Positions 12,300 to 23,589 of a stretch of 64,000 nt of DNA are shown in pieces; position 1 is the stretch's first letter; each line of letters opens with the position of its first letter. Below the pieces are notes generated by a model. It searched no databases, was not told where the DNA came from, and was given only the letters and a program-made list of their open reading frames with translations. The position numbers were made by a program, and so were the translations under genes. The stretch is taken from positions 25,470,313 to 25,534,312 of the forward strand of contig NC_066516.1 of the NCBI RefSeq assembly GCF_024679095.1. The letters run 5' to 3'. This DNA comes from Eriocheir sinensis (lineage: Eukaryota > Arthropoda > Malacostraca > Decapoda > Varunidae).

Positions 12300-13350
12300 C
12301 TGCTGTCGTGAATGTTGCTCCCCGTGCTGTCTCCTCCCCTCCTCTGCTCCTCCTCCTCTTCCTCCTTTTTACCTCCTTTCCCTTCTCTTTCTTTCTCTCC
12401 TTCATTCCTCTTTCTGGTGTCTAGAATATGTAGCTCCCTTTCCTGTCTCTCCTCCTTCCCTTCCTCCTTCTCTTCCTCTTCCTCCTCCTATCCCTCTCCA
12501 TCTTTCGGCTCCTCCATTTCCCATTCTGGTGTCATGAATGTGTTACTCTGCACAATATTTTTTTTTCTTTGTTAATCTTCCTATTTTTCTCCTTTTTCCT
12601 TTCACTTCCTTCGCTTCCTCTCTCTCTCCATTTCTCTTTCCTTCTCTCTCTCCTCCATTTGTCTTTTTCTTTCTTCCTTTTCTCTTCCTCATTCTTTCTT
12701 CTTGTTCAGTCATTCCTTACATTCTTCTGTCCTATTATCATCTTTCCTTTCTTTGGTTTCCCTTGTCTCATAATAATATATTCAGCAACGTTTTCATTAT
12801 CTAATATCTTTACGTCATCTTTTTTTTTGTCTTCCTCTTCTTACTGTTTCTATCATTCCTTACTCTTTCTCCTCCTCCTTCTCCTCTTCCTGCCCTTTCC
12901 CGTCTCTCTGTCCCCTTGCACCTGTCTCCTCTTCCTCTTCTTTGTCCTCTCCTTCCCACCCTCATCCTCCTTCTCCTCTTCATACTTCTCTTTAATTTTC
13001 CCTCTTTTCCTCTTTCTCTCCTCTTGCACCCATCTTCCTTTCCCACTCATGTCCTCCTCTTCCTCCTTCCTCCTCTTTTTCCCCCGCCTTTCTCTGCCTG
13101 TTTCTTTTTTTTTTCTTCTTCTTCTATAACCTCCCCGTCTTCCTTCTCCTCCACCTCCACCTTCTCCTTTTCCTCCTCCTCCCCCCATACCTCTTCCTCC
13201 TCCTCCTCCTCCTCCTCCCATCCTCCTCCTCCTGTAGCCTATCTTCCCCTCTCTTTGTTGTCCCCTTGCTCCTCCCTTCCCTAGCCCCTTTCTCGCAGCC
13301 CCTTCCTTCTCCCATCCCTCGCCGTGTCCTTCAGCATCGCCTGGGGGCCT
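12300..13350. repeat. Pyrimidine-strand block (C+T rich, ~1 kb)
   Basis: The plus strand is overwhelmingly C and T, with TCC and TTC clusters (for example 13195-13232). Open frames on either strand are compositional artefacts. Such polypyrimidine mirror-rich DNA can adopt triplex structure. Confidence 0.8.
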
Positions 13351-14267
13351 CTCACTATTGCTGCATTGTTCATCGTGGACGCATATCACGTTTTATCCTG
13401 ATGTTTATTGCCGCTAGCTAAACCGCAAGTGTGAGGGAGGCGTAGGACGACCGGAGTGAGGCGGTAATAAAAGGAGGACAAGGGAGAGGGAGCCGTTGAG
13501 AGGGGATATATATGTGTGTTTGAAGGTTCAGCGTTGAGCAAGTGCCGTTGATCTTATGAGAAGCGACCGATGGAAAAGGGGACAAGAAGAAAGTGTTAGG
13601 AAGACGTAGAAAAGCGGAGAGTCTTTCAGATACGAGAGGTTTAGTGTTGAGGAAATGTTGTTGATTGTATGAGAAGCGTAGGAACATTTAGAGAGTAACG
13701 AACGAGAAATAGAAAAGGGGGACCAGAGGGAAGTGTTAGGGAAACATAGGGAAAACCGATTGAGTCTTTCAGTTATGAGAGGTTCAGAGCAGATAAAGAT
13801 TTGTTGATTGTATGGGAAGCGTAGGAAGGTTTTGAGCGGTAATGAACGACCACTTGAAAGGGTGACCATAAGAAAGTGTTAGAAACGTAGGGAAAGCGAA
13901 GTGAGGCTGCAAGATAGAGAGGTTCAGAGCTGAGGGAGTGTTGCTGATTGTATAATAAGCGTAGGGAGGTTTAGATAGTAATGAACGATTAATGGAAAGG
14001 AAGACTGGAAGAAAATATTAGGGAGATGTAAGAAAAGCGAAGTGAGGCTGCAAGACACGAGAGGTTCAGCGTTGATGGAGTGTCAGGGATTGCAAAAATG
14101 TAAAAAGATGCAGTTGGTAATAAACTAAACATGGAAAAGGTGTATATTAAGAAAGTATGCGGAAAGGGGTGTTGAAAATTTGTCTTTGAGGGAATAAACG
14201 ATGATTGGATGAGAGGAGGGACCAAGCGGGACAGTGATTAATCGGAAAAGGGAGAGGGAAGTGGGAT

Positions 14268-14334
14268 ATATATATATATATATATATATAACTATATATA
14301 TATATATATATAGATAGATATATATATATATATA
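14268..14334. repeat. (TA)n microsatellite, interrupted
   Basis: TA units with ACTA and TAGA interruptions directly abut the left arm of the foldback element. Confidence 0.9.
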
Positions 14335-14594
14335 TGAGGCGTCCGGAGGAAAAGGGGCGCAAGTGACAGAGCCATTTTTTTCTAGTTAGCACTGGGAAAG
14401 GCAGACTAAATATCCCAGGAAGAACAAGGAACAAGGTGCAAGAAGAAAAGGGATCCTGTATTATATGTACCGAGGGTCACTTTTCCCTTGCAACTGATGT
14501 CCTGTTCTTCCTGTAGCTTGCCTTTCCCAGTGCAAACTAGAATAAAAAAATGGCTTTGTCCCTTATGTCCCTTCTCCCCCGGACGACTCATATG
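14333..14594. mobile_element. Foldback (MITE-like) element
   Basis: The left arm (about 14333-14440) is the reverse complement of the right arm (about 14482-14594). Shared arm blocks are tatgag(g/t)cgtccgg at the tip, then gccatttttttctag, then gcactgggaaaggca, then aggaagaaca. The two arms surround a short non-repeated centre of about 40 bp. There is no transposase frame, so it is non-autonomous. It sits between units of a degenerate satellite, and its left tip abuts TA repeats, so a target duplication is hard to read. Confidence 0.75.
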
Positions 14595-14967
14595 TGTGAA
14601 GGTTGAGGAAGTGTTGCGCGAAGGAGAAGGATTACCGAATGAGTGGTTGGAGAGACTTGCGGTTTTACGAAGAAGTGAGCTATAATGTGCATTCCTTACG
14701 GGAGTAGAGGTGCTGGGTTACAATTTTAGGGGCACTGGGTTACCGACTACGGTCTGTTCACGGAGCCTGTTCATCTGGCGCCTAGGCAGCGTTTGTTACG
14801 GCTCCTGTGATTGGCTGCACCCCTCCCCCACTCACATGCCATTCATGTCGCCGTGACGCTACACACTTGTATTTTCTTCGTCATAGCTCGTCTCTTATTC
14901 TCGACAGACCACTTTAGTTGGCACCGTTGGACTCAGCAGTAGTTGTGCAACTCAGTTATATTTATCT

Positions 14968-15069
14968 AAACTCGATAAAATAAAACAAAGGAAATGTGAT
15001 GAGTTGAAGTCACAAGACAGCTCCGAAATGTTTATAACACCGTTTACTTATCATCGCTTTTCTCAACAG
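14968..15069 (+). repeat. Array-flank block B, left copy
   Basis: About 100 bp (starting aaactcgataaaataaaa, ending cgcttttctcaacag) that recur as the reverse complement at 31096-31199, at the end of the third ~96-bp array. There are only a few differences between copies. Not coding as far as I can see. Confidence 0.9.
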
Positions 15070-15259
15070 GGTTGAAATAAATAATTTCATCTCATAGAGC
15101 AAAGTCTCTTGAACGCTAAGGTGCGAGCAGATTATAGATAAAACGTGACATGATCATAACACAGAACGGTTTCTTAGGATGTGTACAGCGACGACACATG
15201 ACTGCCTGGCCGCCGGTCGGCCGCCGCTTGTGGTGAATTAGGCTATTTTTCGTCTCCTT
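15070..15259. other. Spacer unique to the left copy
   Basis: About 190 bp between blocks B and C. It has no counterpart at the right-hand copy, where the array itself lies between B and C. It includes a GC-rich palindrome-like ggccgccggtcggccgcc near 15208. Confidence 0.6.
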
Positions 15260-15347
15260 ATTTCTTTCGCTGCATTCATCGTCAACAAACGAAAACCCTT
15301 ATGCATTATCCCAACTACAATAAAAAAAGATTACTGATGAGTGCCCG

Positions 15348-15350
<3 letters not shown>
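15260..15350 (+). repeat. Array-flank block C, left copy
   Basis: About 91 bp (starting tttctttcgctgcattcatc, ending gagtgcccgaaa) that recur as the reverse complement at 28352-28442. In both places a CA/GT microsatellite abuts the same end of the block. Confidence 0.9.

Positions 15351-15397
<47 letters not shown>
15351..15397. repeat. (CA)n microsatellite at the edge of array 1
   Basis: About 23 CA units between flank block C and the first monomer of array 1. Confidence 0.97.
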
Positions 15398-15401
<4 letters not shown>

Positions 15402-17703
15402 CATTTCTTTTTATTGACATCTATGCTCGTCTTTTTGGTGCTTTTCTTATTGCAATCTATAACTAACTAATCTATTCTTCGTTCCTTATATTTTCCAGGT
15501 ATTTTTTTTATTAACTTGTATGCTTGTCTTTTTTTCTGCTTTTCTTATTCCAATCTGTAACTAACTAATCTATTCTTCGTTCCTTATATTTTCCAGGTAT
15601 TTTTTTATTAACTTGTATGCTTGTCTTTTTTCTGCTTTTCTTATTCCAATCTATAACTAACTAATCAATTCTGCGTCGCTTATTTTTCTATTTACTTCTT
15701 TTCATTAACTTCTATGCTTGTCTTTTTGGTGCTGTTCTTATTCCAATATATAACTAACTAATCTATTTTTCTTTCCTTATATTTTCTAGTTATTTGTTTT
15801 CATTAACTTGTATGCTTGTCTTTTTGGTACTTTTCTTATTCCAATCTATAACTAACTAATCTATCCTTTGTTCCTTTTATTTTCTAGTTATTTCTTTTAT
15901 TAATTTGTATGCTTGTCTTTTTGGTGCTTTTCTTATTCCAATTTATAAGTAACTAATCTATTCTTCTTTCCATATTTTTCTATTTACTTCTTTTCATTAA
16001 CTTCTATGCTCGTCTTTCAAGTACTTTCCTTATTCTAATCTATAACTAACTAATCTATCCTTCATTCCTTTTATTTTCTAGTTATTTATTTTTTAATAAC
16101 TTGTATCCCCGTCTTTATGGTGCTTTTCTTATTCCAATCTATAACTAACTAATCTATTCTTCGTTCCTTATTTTCGAGGTATTTCTTTTATTAACTTCTA
16201 TGCCTGTCTTTTTTAGTGCTTCTCTTATTCCAATCTATAACTAACTAATCTATTCTTCGTTCCTTATTTTCGAGGTATTTCTTTTATTAACTTCTATGCC
16301 TGTCTTTTTTAGTGCTTCTCTTATTCCAGTCTATAACTAACTAATCTATTCTTCGTTCCTTATTTTCGAGGTATTTCTTTTATTAACCTCTATGCCTGTC
16401 TTTTTTAGTGCTTCTCTTAATCCAATCTATAACTAACTAATCTATGTGATGAAAGGTGGTGAAGGAAACACGGGCTAGGGAACGAGTGTTTACTCCTGAC
16501 TAGTCCCTAGCCTGTGTTTCCTTCATCAATTTTTTCTTTCCTTATATTTTTCTAGTTATTTCTTTTTATTAGCTTCTACGCTCGTCTTTTTGGTGCTTCT
16601 CTTATTCCAATCTATAACTAACTAATCTATTATTTCCTTATTTTTACAGATATTTCTTTTTATTAATTCGTATGCTCGTCTTTTGGGTACTTTTCTTATT
16701 CCAGTCAATAACTAACTAATCTATTCTTTCCTTATATTTTCTAGTTATTACTTTTCATTAACTTCTATGCTCGTCTTTTTGGGTTCTTTTCTTATTCCAA
16801 TTTATAACTAACTAATCTATTTCTCGTTCCTTATATTTCCTAGCTATTTCTTTTTATTAACTTCTATGCTTGTCTTTTTTGGTCTGTTTCTTATTCCAAT
16901 TTATAACTAACTTATCTATTCTTCTTTCCATATTTTTCTATTTACTTCTTTTCATTAACTTCTATGCTCGTCTTTTTAGTACTAGTCTTTTTAGTACTAG
17001 TTATTTCTTTTCATTAACTTCTATGCTCGTCTTTTTGGGTTCTTTTCTTATTCCAATTTATAACTAACTAATCTATTCCTCGTTCCTTATATTTTCTAGC
17101 TATTTCTTTTTATTAACTTGTATGCTTGTCTTTTTTGGTGCTTTTATTATTCCAATTTATAACTAACTAATATATTCTTCTTTCCATATTTTTCTATTTA
17201 CTTCTTTTCATTAACTTCTATGCTCGTCTTTTTTGTACTTTTCTTTATTCCAATCTATAACTAACTAATCTATTCTTCGTTCCTTATTTTTCTAGTTATT
17301 TCTTTTATTAACCTCTGTGCTCGTCTTTTTAGTGCTTTTCTTATTCCAATTTATAACTAACTAATCTATTCTTCGTTCCTTATATTTTCTAGTTATTTCT
17401 TTTATTAACTTTTATGCTTGTTTTTTGGGGGGAGGTTCTTTTCTTATTCCAATGTATAAATAACTAATATATTAATTCCATATTTTTCTAGGTATTTCTT
17501 TTCATTACCTTCCATGCTTGTCTTTTATGATACTTTTCTTTATTTTCAATCTATAACTAACTAATCTATTCTTTCCTTATATTTTCTAGTTATTTATTTT
17601 CATTAACTTCTATGCTCGTCTTTTTGGGTCCTTATCTTATTCAAATTTATAGCTAACTAATCAATTCCTCGTTCCTTATATTTTCTAGCTATTTCTTTTT
17701 ATA
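15398..17703 (+). repeat. Array 1 of ~96-bp satellite monomer (forward)
   Basis: About 24 monomers of 93-98 bp, each carrying ctataactaactaatctatt, then ccttatattttctagttatt, then cttttcattaacttctatgc, then tcgtctttttggtgctt, then cttattccaat. The units vary but stay in register (starts of the aactaactaa block near 15461, 15559, 15655, 15752 and 15850). Three late units near 16140-16440 are almost identical to each other, which indicates recent local amplification. The array ends at a head-to-head junction with array 2. Confidence 0.95.
16447..16528. mobile_element. Small foldback insertion within array 1
   Basis: About 80 bp replace the usual text after ctaactaatctat in one monomer. The arms gaaggaaacacgggctaggg and ccctagcctgtgtttccttc are near-perfect inverted repeats (one mismatch over about 20 bp) around a loop of about 17 bp. 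This sequence is absent from every other monomer, so it is an insertion. It is too small to code for anything. Confidence 0.75.
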
Positions 17704-17714
17704 GTTCATAAAAT

Positions 17715-19915
17715 CAAGTTAATAAAAAGAGATGACTAGAAAATATTAGGAACGATGAATAGATTAGTTAGTTATAAATTGGAATAAGAATTGTACGAAA
17801 AAGACAAGCATAGAAGTTAATGAAAAGAAATACCTGAAAAATAAGGGAAGAATAGATTAGTTAGTTATAGATTGCAATAAGAACATCACCAAAAACACAA
17901 GCATCCAAGTTAATAAAAAGAGATGACTAGAAAATATTCGGAACGATGAATAAATTAGTTAATTATAAATGGAATAAGAAAAGTACAAAAAAACAGGCAC
18001 AGAAATAATATAAAGAAATAGCTAGAAAAATAAGGAACACATTAGTTAGTTATAAACTGGAATAAGAAAAGAACCAAAAAAGACAAGCATGCAAAATAAT
18101 AAAGAGAAGTAAATAGATAAAAATAAGGAGCAAAAATAGATTAATTATTTATAGATTGGAATAAGCAAAGAACCAAAAAAGACAAGCATAGTAGTTAATA
18201 AAAGAAATACCTCGAAAATAAGGAACATCGAATAGATTAGTTACTTATAAATTGAAATAAAAAAGCACTTAAAAAGACCAGCATATAAGCTATTGAAGAG
18301 ATATAACTAGAAAAATAAGGAACGAAGGATAGATTAGTTAGTTACAAATGGGAATAAAAAAAGCACTAAAAAAGACAAGCATACAAGTTAATGAAAAGAA
18401 ATAAATTGAAAAATAAAAAACGAAGGATAAATTAGTTAGTTATAGATTGGAATAAGAAAAGTACCAAAAAGACGAGCATAGAAGTTAATAAAAAATATAA
18501 CTAGAAAAATAAGTAAAGAAGAATAGATTAGTTTGTTAAAGATTGGAATAAGAAATTGGAATAAGAACAACACCAAAAAAGACAGGCATATAAGTTAATA
18601 AAAAGAAATAAGTACAAAATATGGAAAGAAGAATAGATTAGTTATAGAAGAAAAATAGATTATTTAGTTATAGATTGGAATAAGAAAAGTACCAAAAAGA
18701 CGAGCATAGAAGTTAATGAAAAGAAGTAAATAGAAAAATAAGAAAAACACCAAAAAGACAAGCATAGAAGTTAATTAAAAGAAATAACCAGAAAATATAA
18801 GGAAAGAAAAATAGATGTTACTTATAAATTAGAATAAAAAAGCACTTAAAAGGATAAGCATACGAGTTAATGAAAAGAAATAACTAGAAAATATAAGGAA
18901 AGAAAAATAGATGTTACTTATAAATTAGAATAAAAAAAGCACTAAAAAGGATAAGCATACAAGTTAATGAAAAAAAATAACTAGAAAAATAAGGAACGAA
19001 GAATAGGTTAGTTAGTTATAGATTGGAATAAAGAAAAGTACCAAAAAGACGAGCATAGAAGTTAATAAAAAGAAGTAAATAGAAAAATATGGAAAGAAGA
19101 ATAGATTAGTTACTTATAAATTGGAATAAGAAAAGCACCAGAAAAGAAAAGCAGTGAAGTTAATTAAAAGAAATAACTATAAAATATAAAGAAAGAAAAA
19201 TTGATTAATTAGTTATAAATTGGAATAAGAAAAGCACTAAAAAAGACAGCATACAAGTTCATAAAAAAGAAATACCTGGAAAATATAAGGAACGAAGAAT
19301 AGATTAGTTAGTTATAGACTGGAATAAGAAAAGCACAAAAAAGACAGCATACAAGTTAATAAAAAGAAATACCTGGAAAATATAAGGAACGAAGAATAGA
19401 TTACTTAGTCATAAATTGGAATAAGAAAAGTACGAAAAAGACAGTAATAAAACTTAATGAAAAGAAGTACCTGGAAAAATAGGGGAAGAATAGATGAGTT
19501 AGTTATAAATTGGAATAAGAGAAGCACCAAAAAGAGGAGCATAGAAATAATAAAAAGAAATACCTGAAAAATAAGGAAAGAATAGTTTAGCTAGTTATAA
19601 ATTGGAAAAAGAAAAGCCCCAAAAAGATAAGCATACAGGTTAATAAAAAGAAATACCTGGAAAAATAAGGAAAGAAAAATAGATTAGTTAGTTATAAATT
19701 GAAATAAGAAAAGTACCAAAAAGACAGGCATAGAAGTTTATAAAAAGAAATACCTGGAAAAATAAGGAACGCAGAATAGATTAGTTAGTCATAGATTGCA
19801 ATAAGAACAGCACAAAAAAAAGACAGCATACAAATTAATAAAAAGAAATGACTAGAAAATATAAGGAACGAGGAATAAATTACTTAGTTATAAATTGGAA
19901 TTACTTTTTCATCAA
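17715..19915 (-). repeat. Array 2 of ~96-bp satellite monomer (inverted)
   Basis: About 23 monomers of the same unit in reverse orientation (attagttagttataaattgg ... gaataagaaaagcacc ... aagttaataaaaagaaat). Read backwards from 19915, the first monomer has the variant aactaagtaat and then a ttattgcaatct block, matching the first monomers of arrays 1 and 3. With array 1 it makes an inverted repeat with arms of about 2.2-2.3 kb and a spacer of only about 12-15 bp near 17703-17715. Confidence 0.95.
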
Positions 19916-19924
19916 AACAATAGT

Positions 19925-20095
19925 TAGAAACATAAAACTGTCTGCTCAAACTCATTCTCTTTGCTGTTCAGATTCCTAATACAAAATTTAACCAGTATCC
20001 TAATTCTTTCATCTCTTTCAGTGATAAAGTCTGGAACCACCTTCCTAAAACGACTTAACTCTATCAAGATAGGAATATCAAAACACATGTTAAGT
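19925..20095 (+). mobile_element. LINE RT C-terminal remnant
   Basis: The plus-strand frame across about 19960-20090 reads like the end of a decapod CR1/Jockey-type reverse transcriptase ORF: Val-Gln-Ile-Pro-Asn, then Asn-Gln-Tyr, then Ser-Phe-Ile-Ser-Phe-Ser-Asp-Lys-Val-Trp-Asn-His-Leu-Pro. The Trp-Asn-x-Leu-Pro block typically lies near the ORF2 C-terminus. An in-frame stop follows Pro-Lys-Thr-Thr, so it is broken. It lies directly against the outer edge of array 2. Confidence 0.55.
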
Positions 20096-20099
20096 AGGA

Positions 20100-20625
20100 A
20101 AATGTAAATTCATGCGTTATCTTTTTTTTTTTTTTTAGAGGCGGTGTGATGAAAACATTTTTTTCCTATTGTGTGTTGCCCTTGGCCCGCCTCCTACACG
20201 ATAAAAAAAATAATCCTCCCCACTATAAAAGTTATAACTGCAACATTCACCTCGGAGAGAAAATAGTAATTGTACGTTGTGGTGAAGATTTTAATGTTGA
20301 AAGAGTGAGGGAGAGAGAGAGGGGAGTGTGAGGGAGTGTGAGGCAAAAAGGCACAAATATAATCATCAGCGCAGCCTCCCGCCAAGCCTACGCGTCCCGC
20401 TATGTAACAGTACCGGCGGGGTGAGGGTTATGCATGCCTAAGTGACGCGGCGGCAACCGTCTCGATTTATCACCGCACGTGCACTTTTTCCCGGCAAGAA
20501 GACAAACGAGATGCTTTTTTTGCCCTCCATTGAAATTAGATACTTGTCACTTCGTAGAGGCGAGACTGACGGCGAACAAAATAATAATAACAATAATAAT
20601 GCTTCCATGATTAACGACTGGCACT
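20100..20625. other. Spacer, no gene recognised
   Basis: Contains a poly-T run at 20121-20136 and a GA-rich tract at 20306-20330. Unique-looking otherwise. Confidence 0.5.
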
Positions 20626-20696
20626 TTTACCACTACTACTACTTCTACTATTACTACTACTACTACGACTACGACTATTACTACCACTACTAATAC
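20626..20696. repeat. (TAC)n-type microsatellite, imperfect
   Basis: TAC triplets with TTC, GAC and TAT interruptions. Confidence 0.85.
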
Positions 20697-20744
20697 ATGT
20701 TTTTACACTCCAGTCAATACAACCCAGGATGGTAGAGTCGTCCC

Positions 20745-20839
<95 letters not shown>
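20745..20839. repeat. (CA)n microsatellite 5' of SINE-A copy 1
   Basis: About 47 CA units ending exactly where the tRNA-like head of the SINE begins. Confidence 0.97.
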
Positions 20840-20841
<2 letters not shown>

Positions 20842-21091
20842 CGGTAGCTCAATTGGTTAGAGCGCCGCGCTGCAAGGCTTCACGTCAAACAGGCGGCGGT
20901 TCGAGGCCCGCTCAGGCCGGATTCTTTCCGTTGACTAGAAGTGGTTACTGTCCCCCTTGAGCAAGGGGGATGGGGTGTGTGGTGTGTGAGGTCCTGGCAG
21001 TACCCAGAGATCGACAATAATGACCACTTCCTCACGTCGTGAGGGTACCTGCTGGCGAAAGCGAGTCCAACTCGTGATCACGCCGTGATGA

Positions 21092-21094
<3 letters not shown>
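20840..21094 (+). mobile_element. tRNA-derived SINE, family A, copy 1
   Basis: The tRNA-like head has the A box TAGCTCAATTGGTTAGAGC (20845-20863) and the B box GGTTCGAGGCC (20898-20908). A body of about 180 bp follows with the conserved blocks gagcaagggggatggggtg, gagatcgac, gagggtacctg and ctcgtgatcacgccgtg, and it ends in a CA tail at 21095. Related copies lie at 56605-56867 (plus) and 51203-51411 (minus). Pol III promoter function is inferred from the boxes, and mobilisation would depend on a LINE in trans. Both edges abut long CA repeats. Confidence 0.85.

Positions 21095-21159
<65 letters not shown>
21095..21159. repeat. (CA)n tail of SINE-A copy 1
   Basis: About 32 CA units continuous with the 3' end of the SINE, then cagacacagacag. 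Confidence 0.97.
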
Positions 21160-21164
<5 letters not shown>

Positions 21165-21382
21165 AGACAGGCGGGGCAGCACGTGCTTCCCATCCCTGAG
21201 TGTCCTGCGGAATGTTCCTTCACTCGGCTTCCTCGGCCCCAAGGCGCGTCTCGTACGAAGGAACGGGGTGCCGCTGGCCTTAACAAGAACAATGAACTAG
21301 TCCTGCCGCGAAAGTGGATTCTAGAGACAAAACCGACCAACAAGGAAAAAAATATTTAGTCGTGAAGAAGCACATTTGCATT

Positions 21383-21519
<137 letters not shown>

Positions 21520-21641
21520 TCTAGTAACTCTATTGATATTCTGTTTTCTCTCTCCTTTTTCTTGCATTTTTTCTTTAGCAACAAACTCTGTGGCATCTTT
21601 TCATCTCTTTTTGTTCGACCCCTGAATTGCCTCCTCTGCCG

Positions 21642-21643
<2 letters not shown>

Positions 21644-21678
<35 letters not shown>
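21644..21678. repeat. (CA)n microsatellite
   Basis: About 17 CA units. Confidence 0.95.
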
Positions 21679-22309
<631 letters not shown>

Positions 22310-22379
22310 AGGGGGGGGACAGGAGGTGGCAGCTGAACTATTTCCGCCCCGGTCTTCCCGCAAAGTGCCGTGTTTGGGT

Positions 22380-23370
22380 CATTATCCTTAGTGTGACCCT
22401 CCCTCCCTCTCTCCCTCCCTCCCTAACCAACTTTCCACCCTCCCTTCCTCCTCTCTCTCCCTCCTCTCTCCCACCAATCCTTCCTCTCCTTCACTCTTTC
22501 TAGTTTCCCCTTCTTTCCATCCTTCTTCCTCTTCCTCCCTTCATTTCTTCCTTCTCTCTCCATCCTCCCTGTCTCCCTCCTCGCCCTAACCCACCTTCCC
22601 CCCTCCCTCTCCTCCTAACTGACCCACCTATCCCTCCTATCCCTCTACTTTCCATCCTTCTTCATTTTCCTTCCTCCCTTAATTTTCTCCATCTCCACTT
22701 CCTCCCCCTCTCGCACCCTTACCAAGTTTCCACCCTCCCATCCTTCTCTCTCCCTCCCCCTCTACTCTTTCCACTCCTAACCAGCCAACCAGCCTTTCGT
22801 ATCCTCCACTCTTTCTAGCTTCTCTTTCTTTCCATCTTTCTTCCACTTCCTTCTTTCCTTCTTCCTCTTTCTCTTCCTCTCTCGCTCTCTGGCTAACTGT
22901 CCACACTCCCCTCCTCTTCTCTCCCTCCTTTCTTCCTCTTCCTCCTAATCAACCCACCAATCTTTCCTGTCCCCTACTCTTTCTTGTTTCCCCATCTCTC
23001 AACCTTCTTCTTCTTCCTCCCTTCTTTGCCTCCATCCCTCGTTCGATCCTACCTTCCTCACGTCAACTTTCCTTGCCCTTTTTCTACCTCCCGCCTTTTA
23101 ATCTTCCATCCTCCATCCTACAGTCCATATTCCCTCCTCCTCTCGATCCATTCCATCACGTCCACTGTCTCCACCTTCAGTTCAATCCCATCCTCCCTAC
23201 CCGCCCTACCTCCCAGCTTCTAATCCTTCCTTCAACCTTTCCCCCCCTCCCTCATGCCACCGCCCCATGCCTCCACACAGCACCCAATGTTCATTCTCAC
23301 CCTTCACTCCCCGCTATCCCCCAGCTGTTGACCTTTCCCCCCTCCCCTCTGACCCCCAACGTTCCTCGGA
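22380..23370. repeat. Pyrimidine-only degenerate satellite, ~150-165 bp period
   Basis: The C+T strand shows a recurring block like ctttctagtttccccttctttccatccttc near 22497, 22647, 22811 and 22976, each followed by TTCC-rich text and ccaaccaa-like text. It is a very diverged tandem array, and no frame is credible as a gene. Confidence 0.6.
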
Positions 23371-23379
23371 CTTGAACTG

Positions 23380-23531
23380 GAGGAGGAGGAGGAGGAGGAG
23401 GAGGAGGAGGAGGAGGAGGAGGAGGAGGAGGAGGAGGAGGAGGAGGAGGAGGAGGAGGAGCAGGAGGAGGAGGAGGAGGAAGAGAAGGAGGGGGAGGAGG
23501 AGGAGGAGGAGGAAGAGGAGGAGGAGGGTGG
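23380..23531. repeat. (GGA)n microsatellite
   Basis: About 150 bp of GGA with a few CAG, GAA and GGG interruptions toward 23460-23515. It borders the 3' side of the next LINE copy. Confidence 0.96.
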
Positions 23532-23589
23532 AAAGGGTTATCAAAGGAGATAGAACGCACACAAAAAGTTAAGGAATGTTCTCAGGTGT

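Larger units (their letters stand above)
13440..14700. repeat. Degenerate satellite, ~140-bp period, interrupted
   Basis: The anchor gagaggttcag(c/a)gttga recurs near 13521, 13634, 13777, 13916 and 14060 (spacing 113-144 bp), with companion blocks like gaaagtgttagg and gattgtatgagaagcg. Diverged units continue near 14160-14270 and again at 14595-14650, on the far side of the foldback element at 14333-14594, which therefore entered the array. Confidence 0.75.

Noticed and set aside
12569..13389. Frames of about 180 codons on each strand
   Set aside because: Same compositional artefact: Ser/Leu/Phe on one strand, Arg/Gly/Glu on the other.
15464..17703. Splice-acceptor-like ttttctag/ttttccag in every monomer
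   Set aside because: It is part of the repeat unit; there are no matching donors or open frames, so no evidence of splicing.
15398..19915. CRISPR array
   Set aside because: Monomers are contiguous with no unique spacers, units diverge throughout, and the context is animal; it is a satellite.
20840..20920. Free tRNA gene
   Set aside because: The A and B boxes are followed by a conserved SINE body and CA tail, repeated at 56605 and 51203; stems do not all pair.
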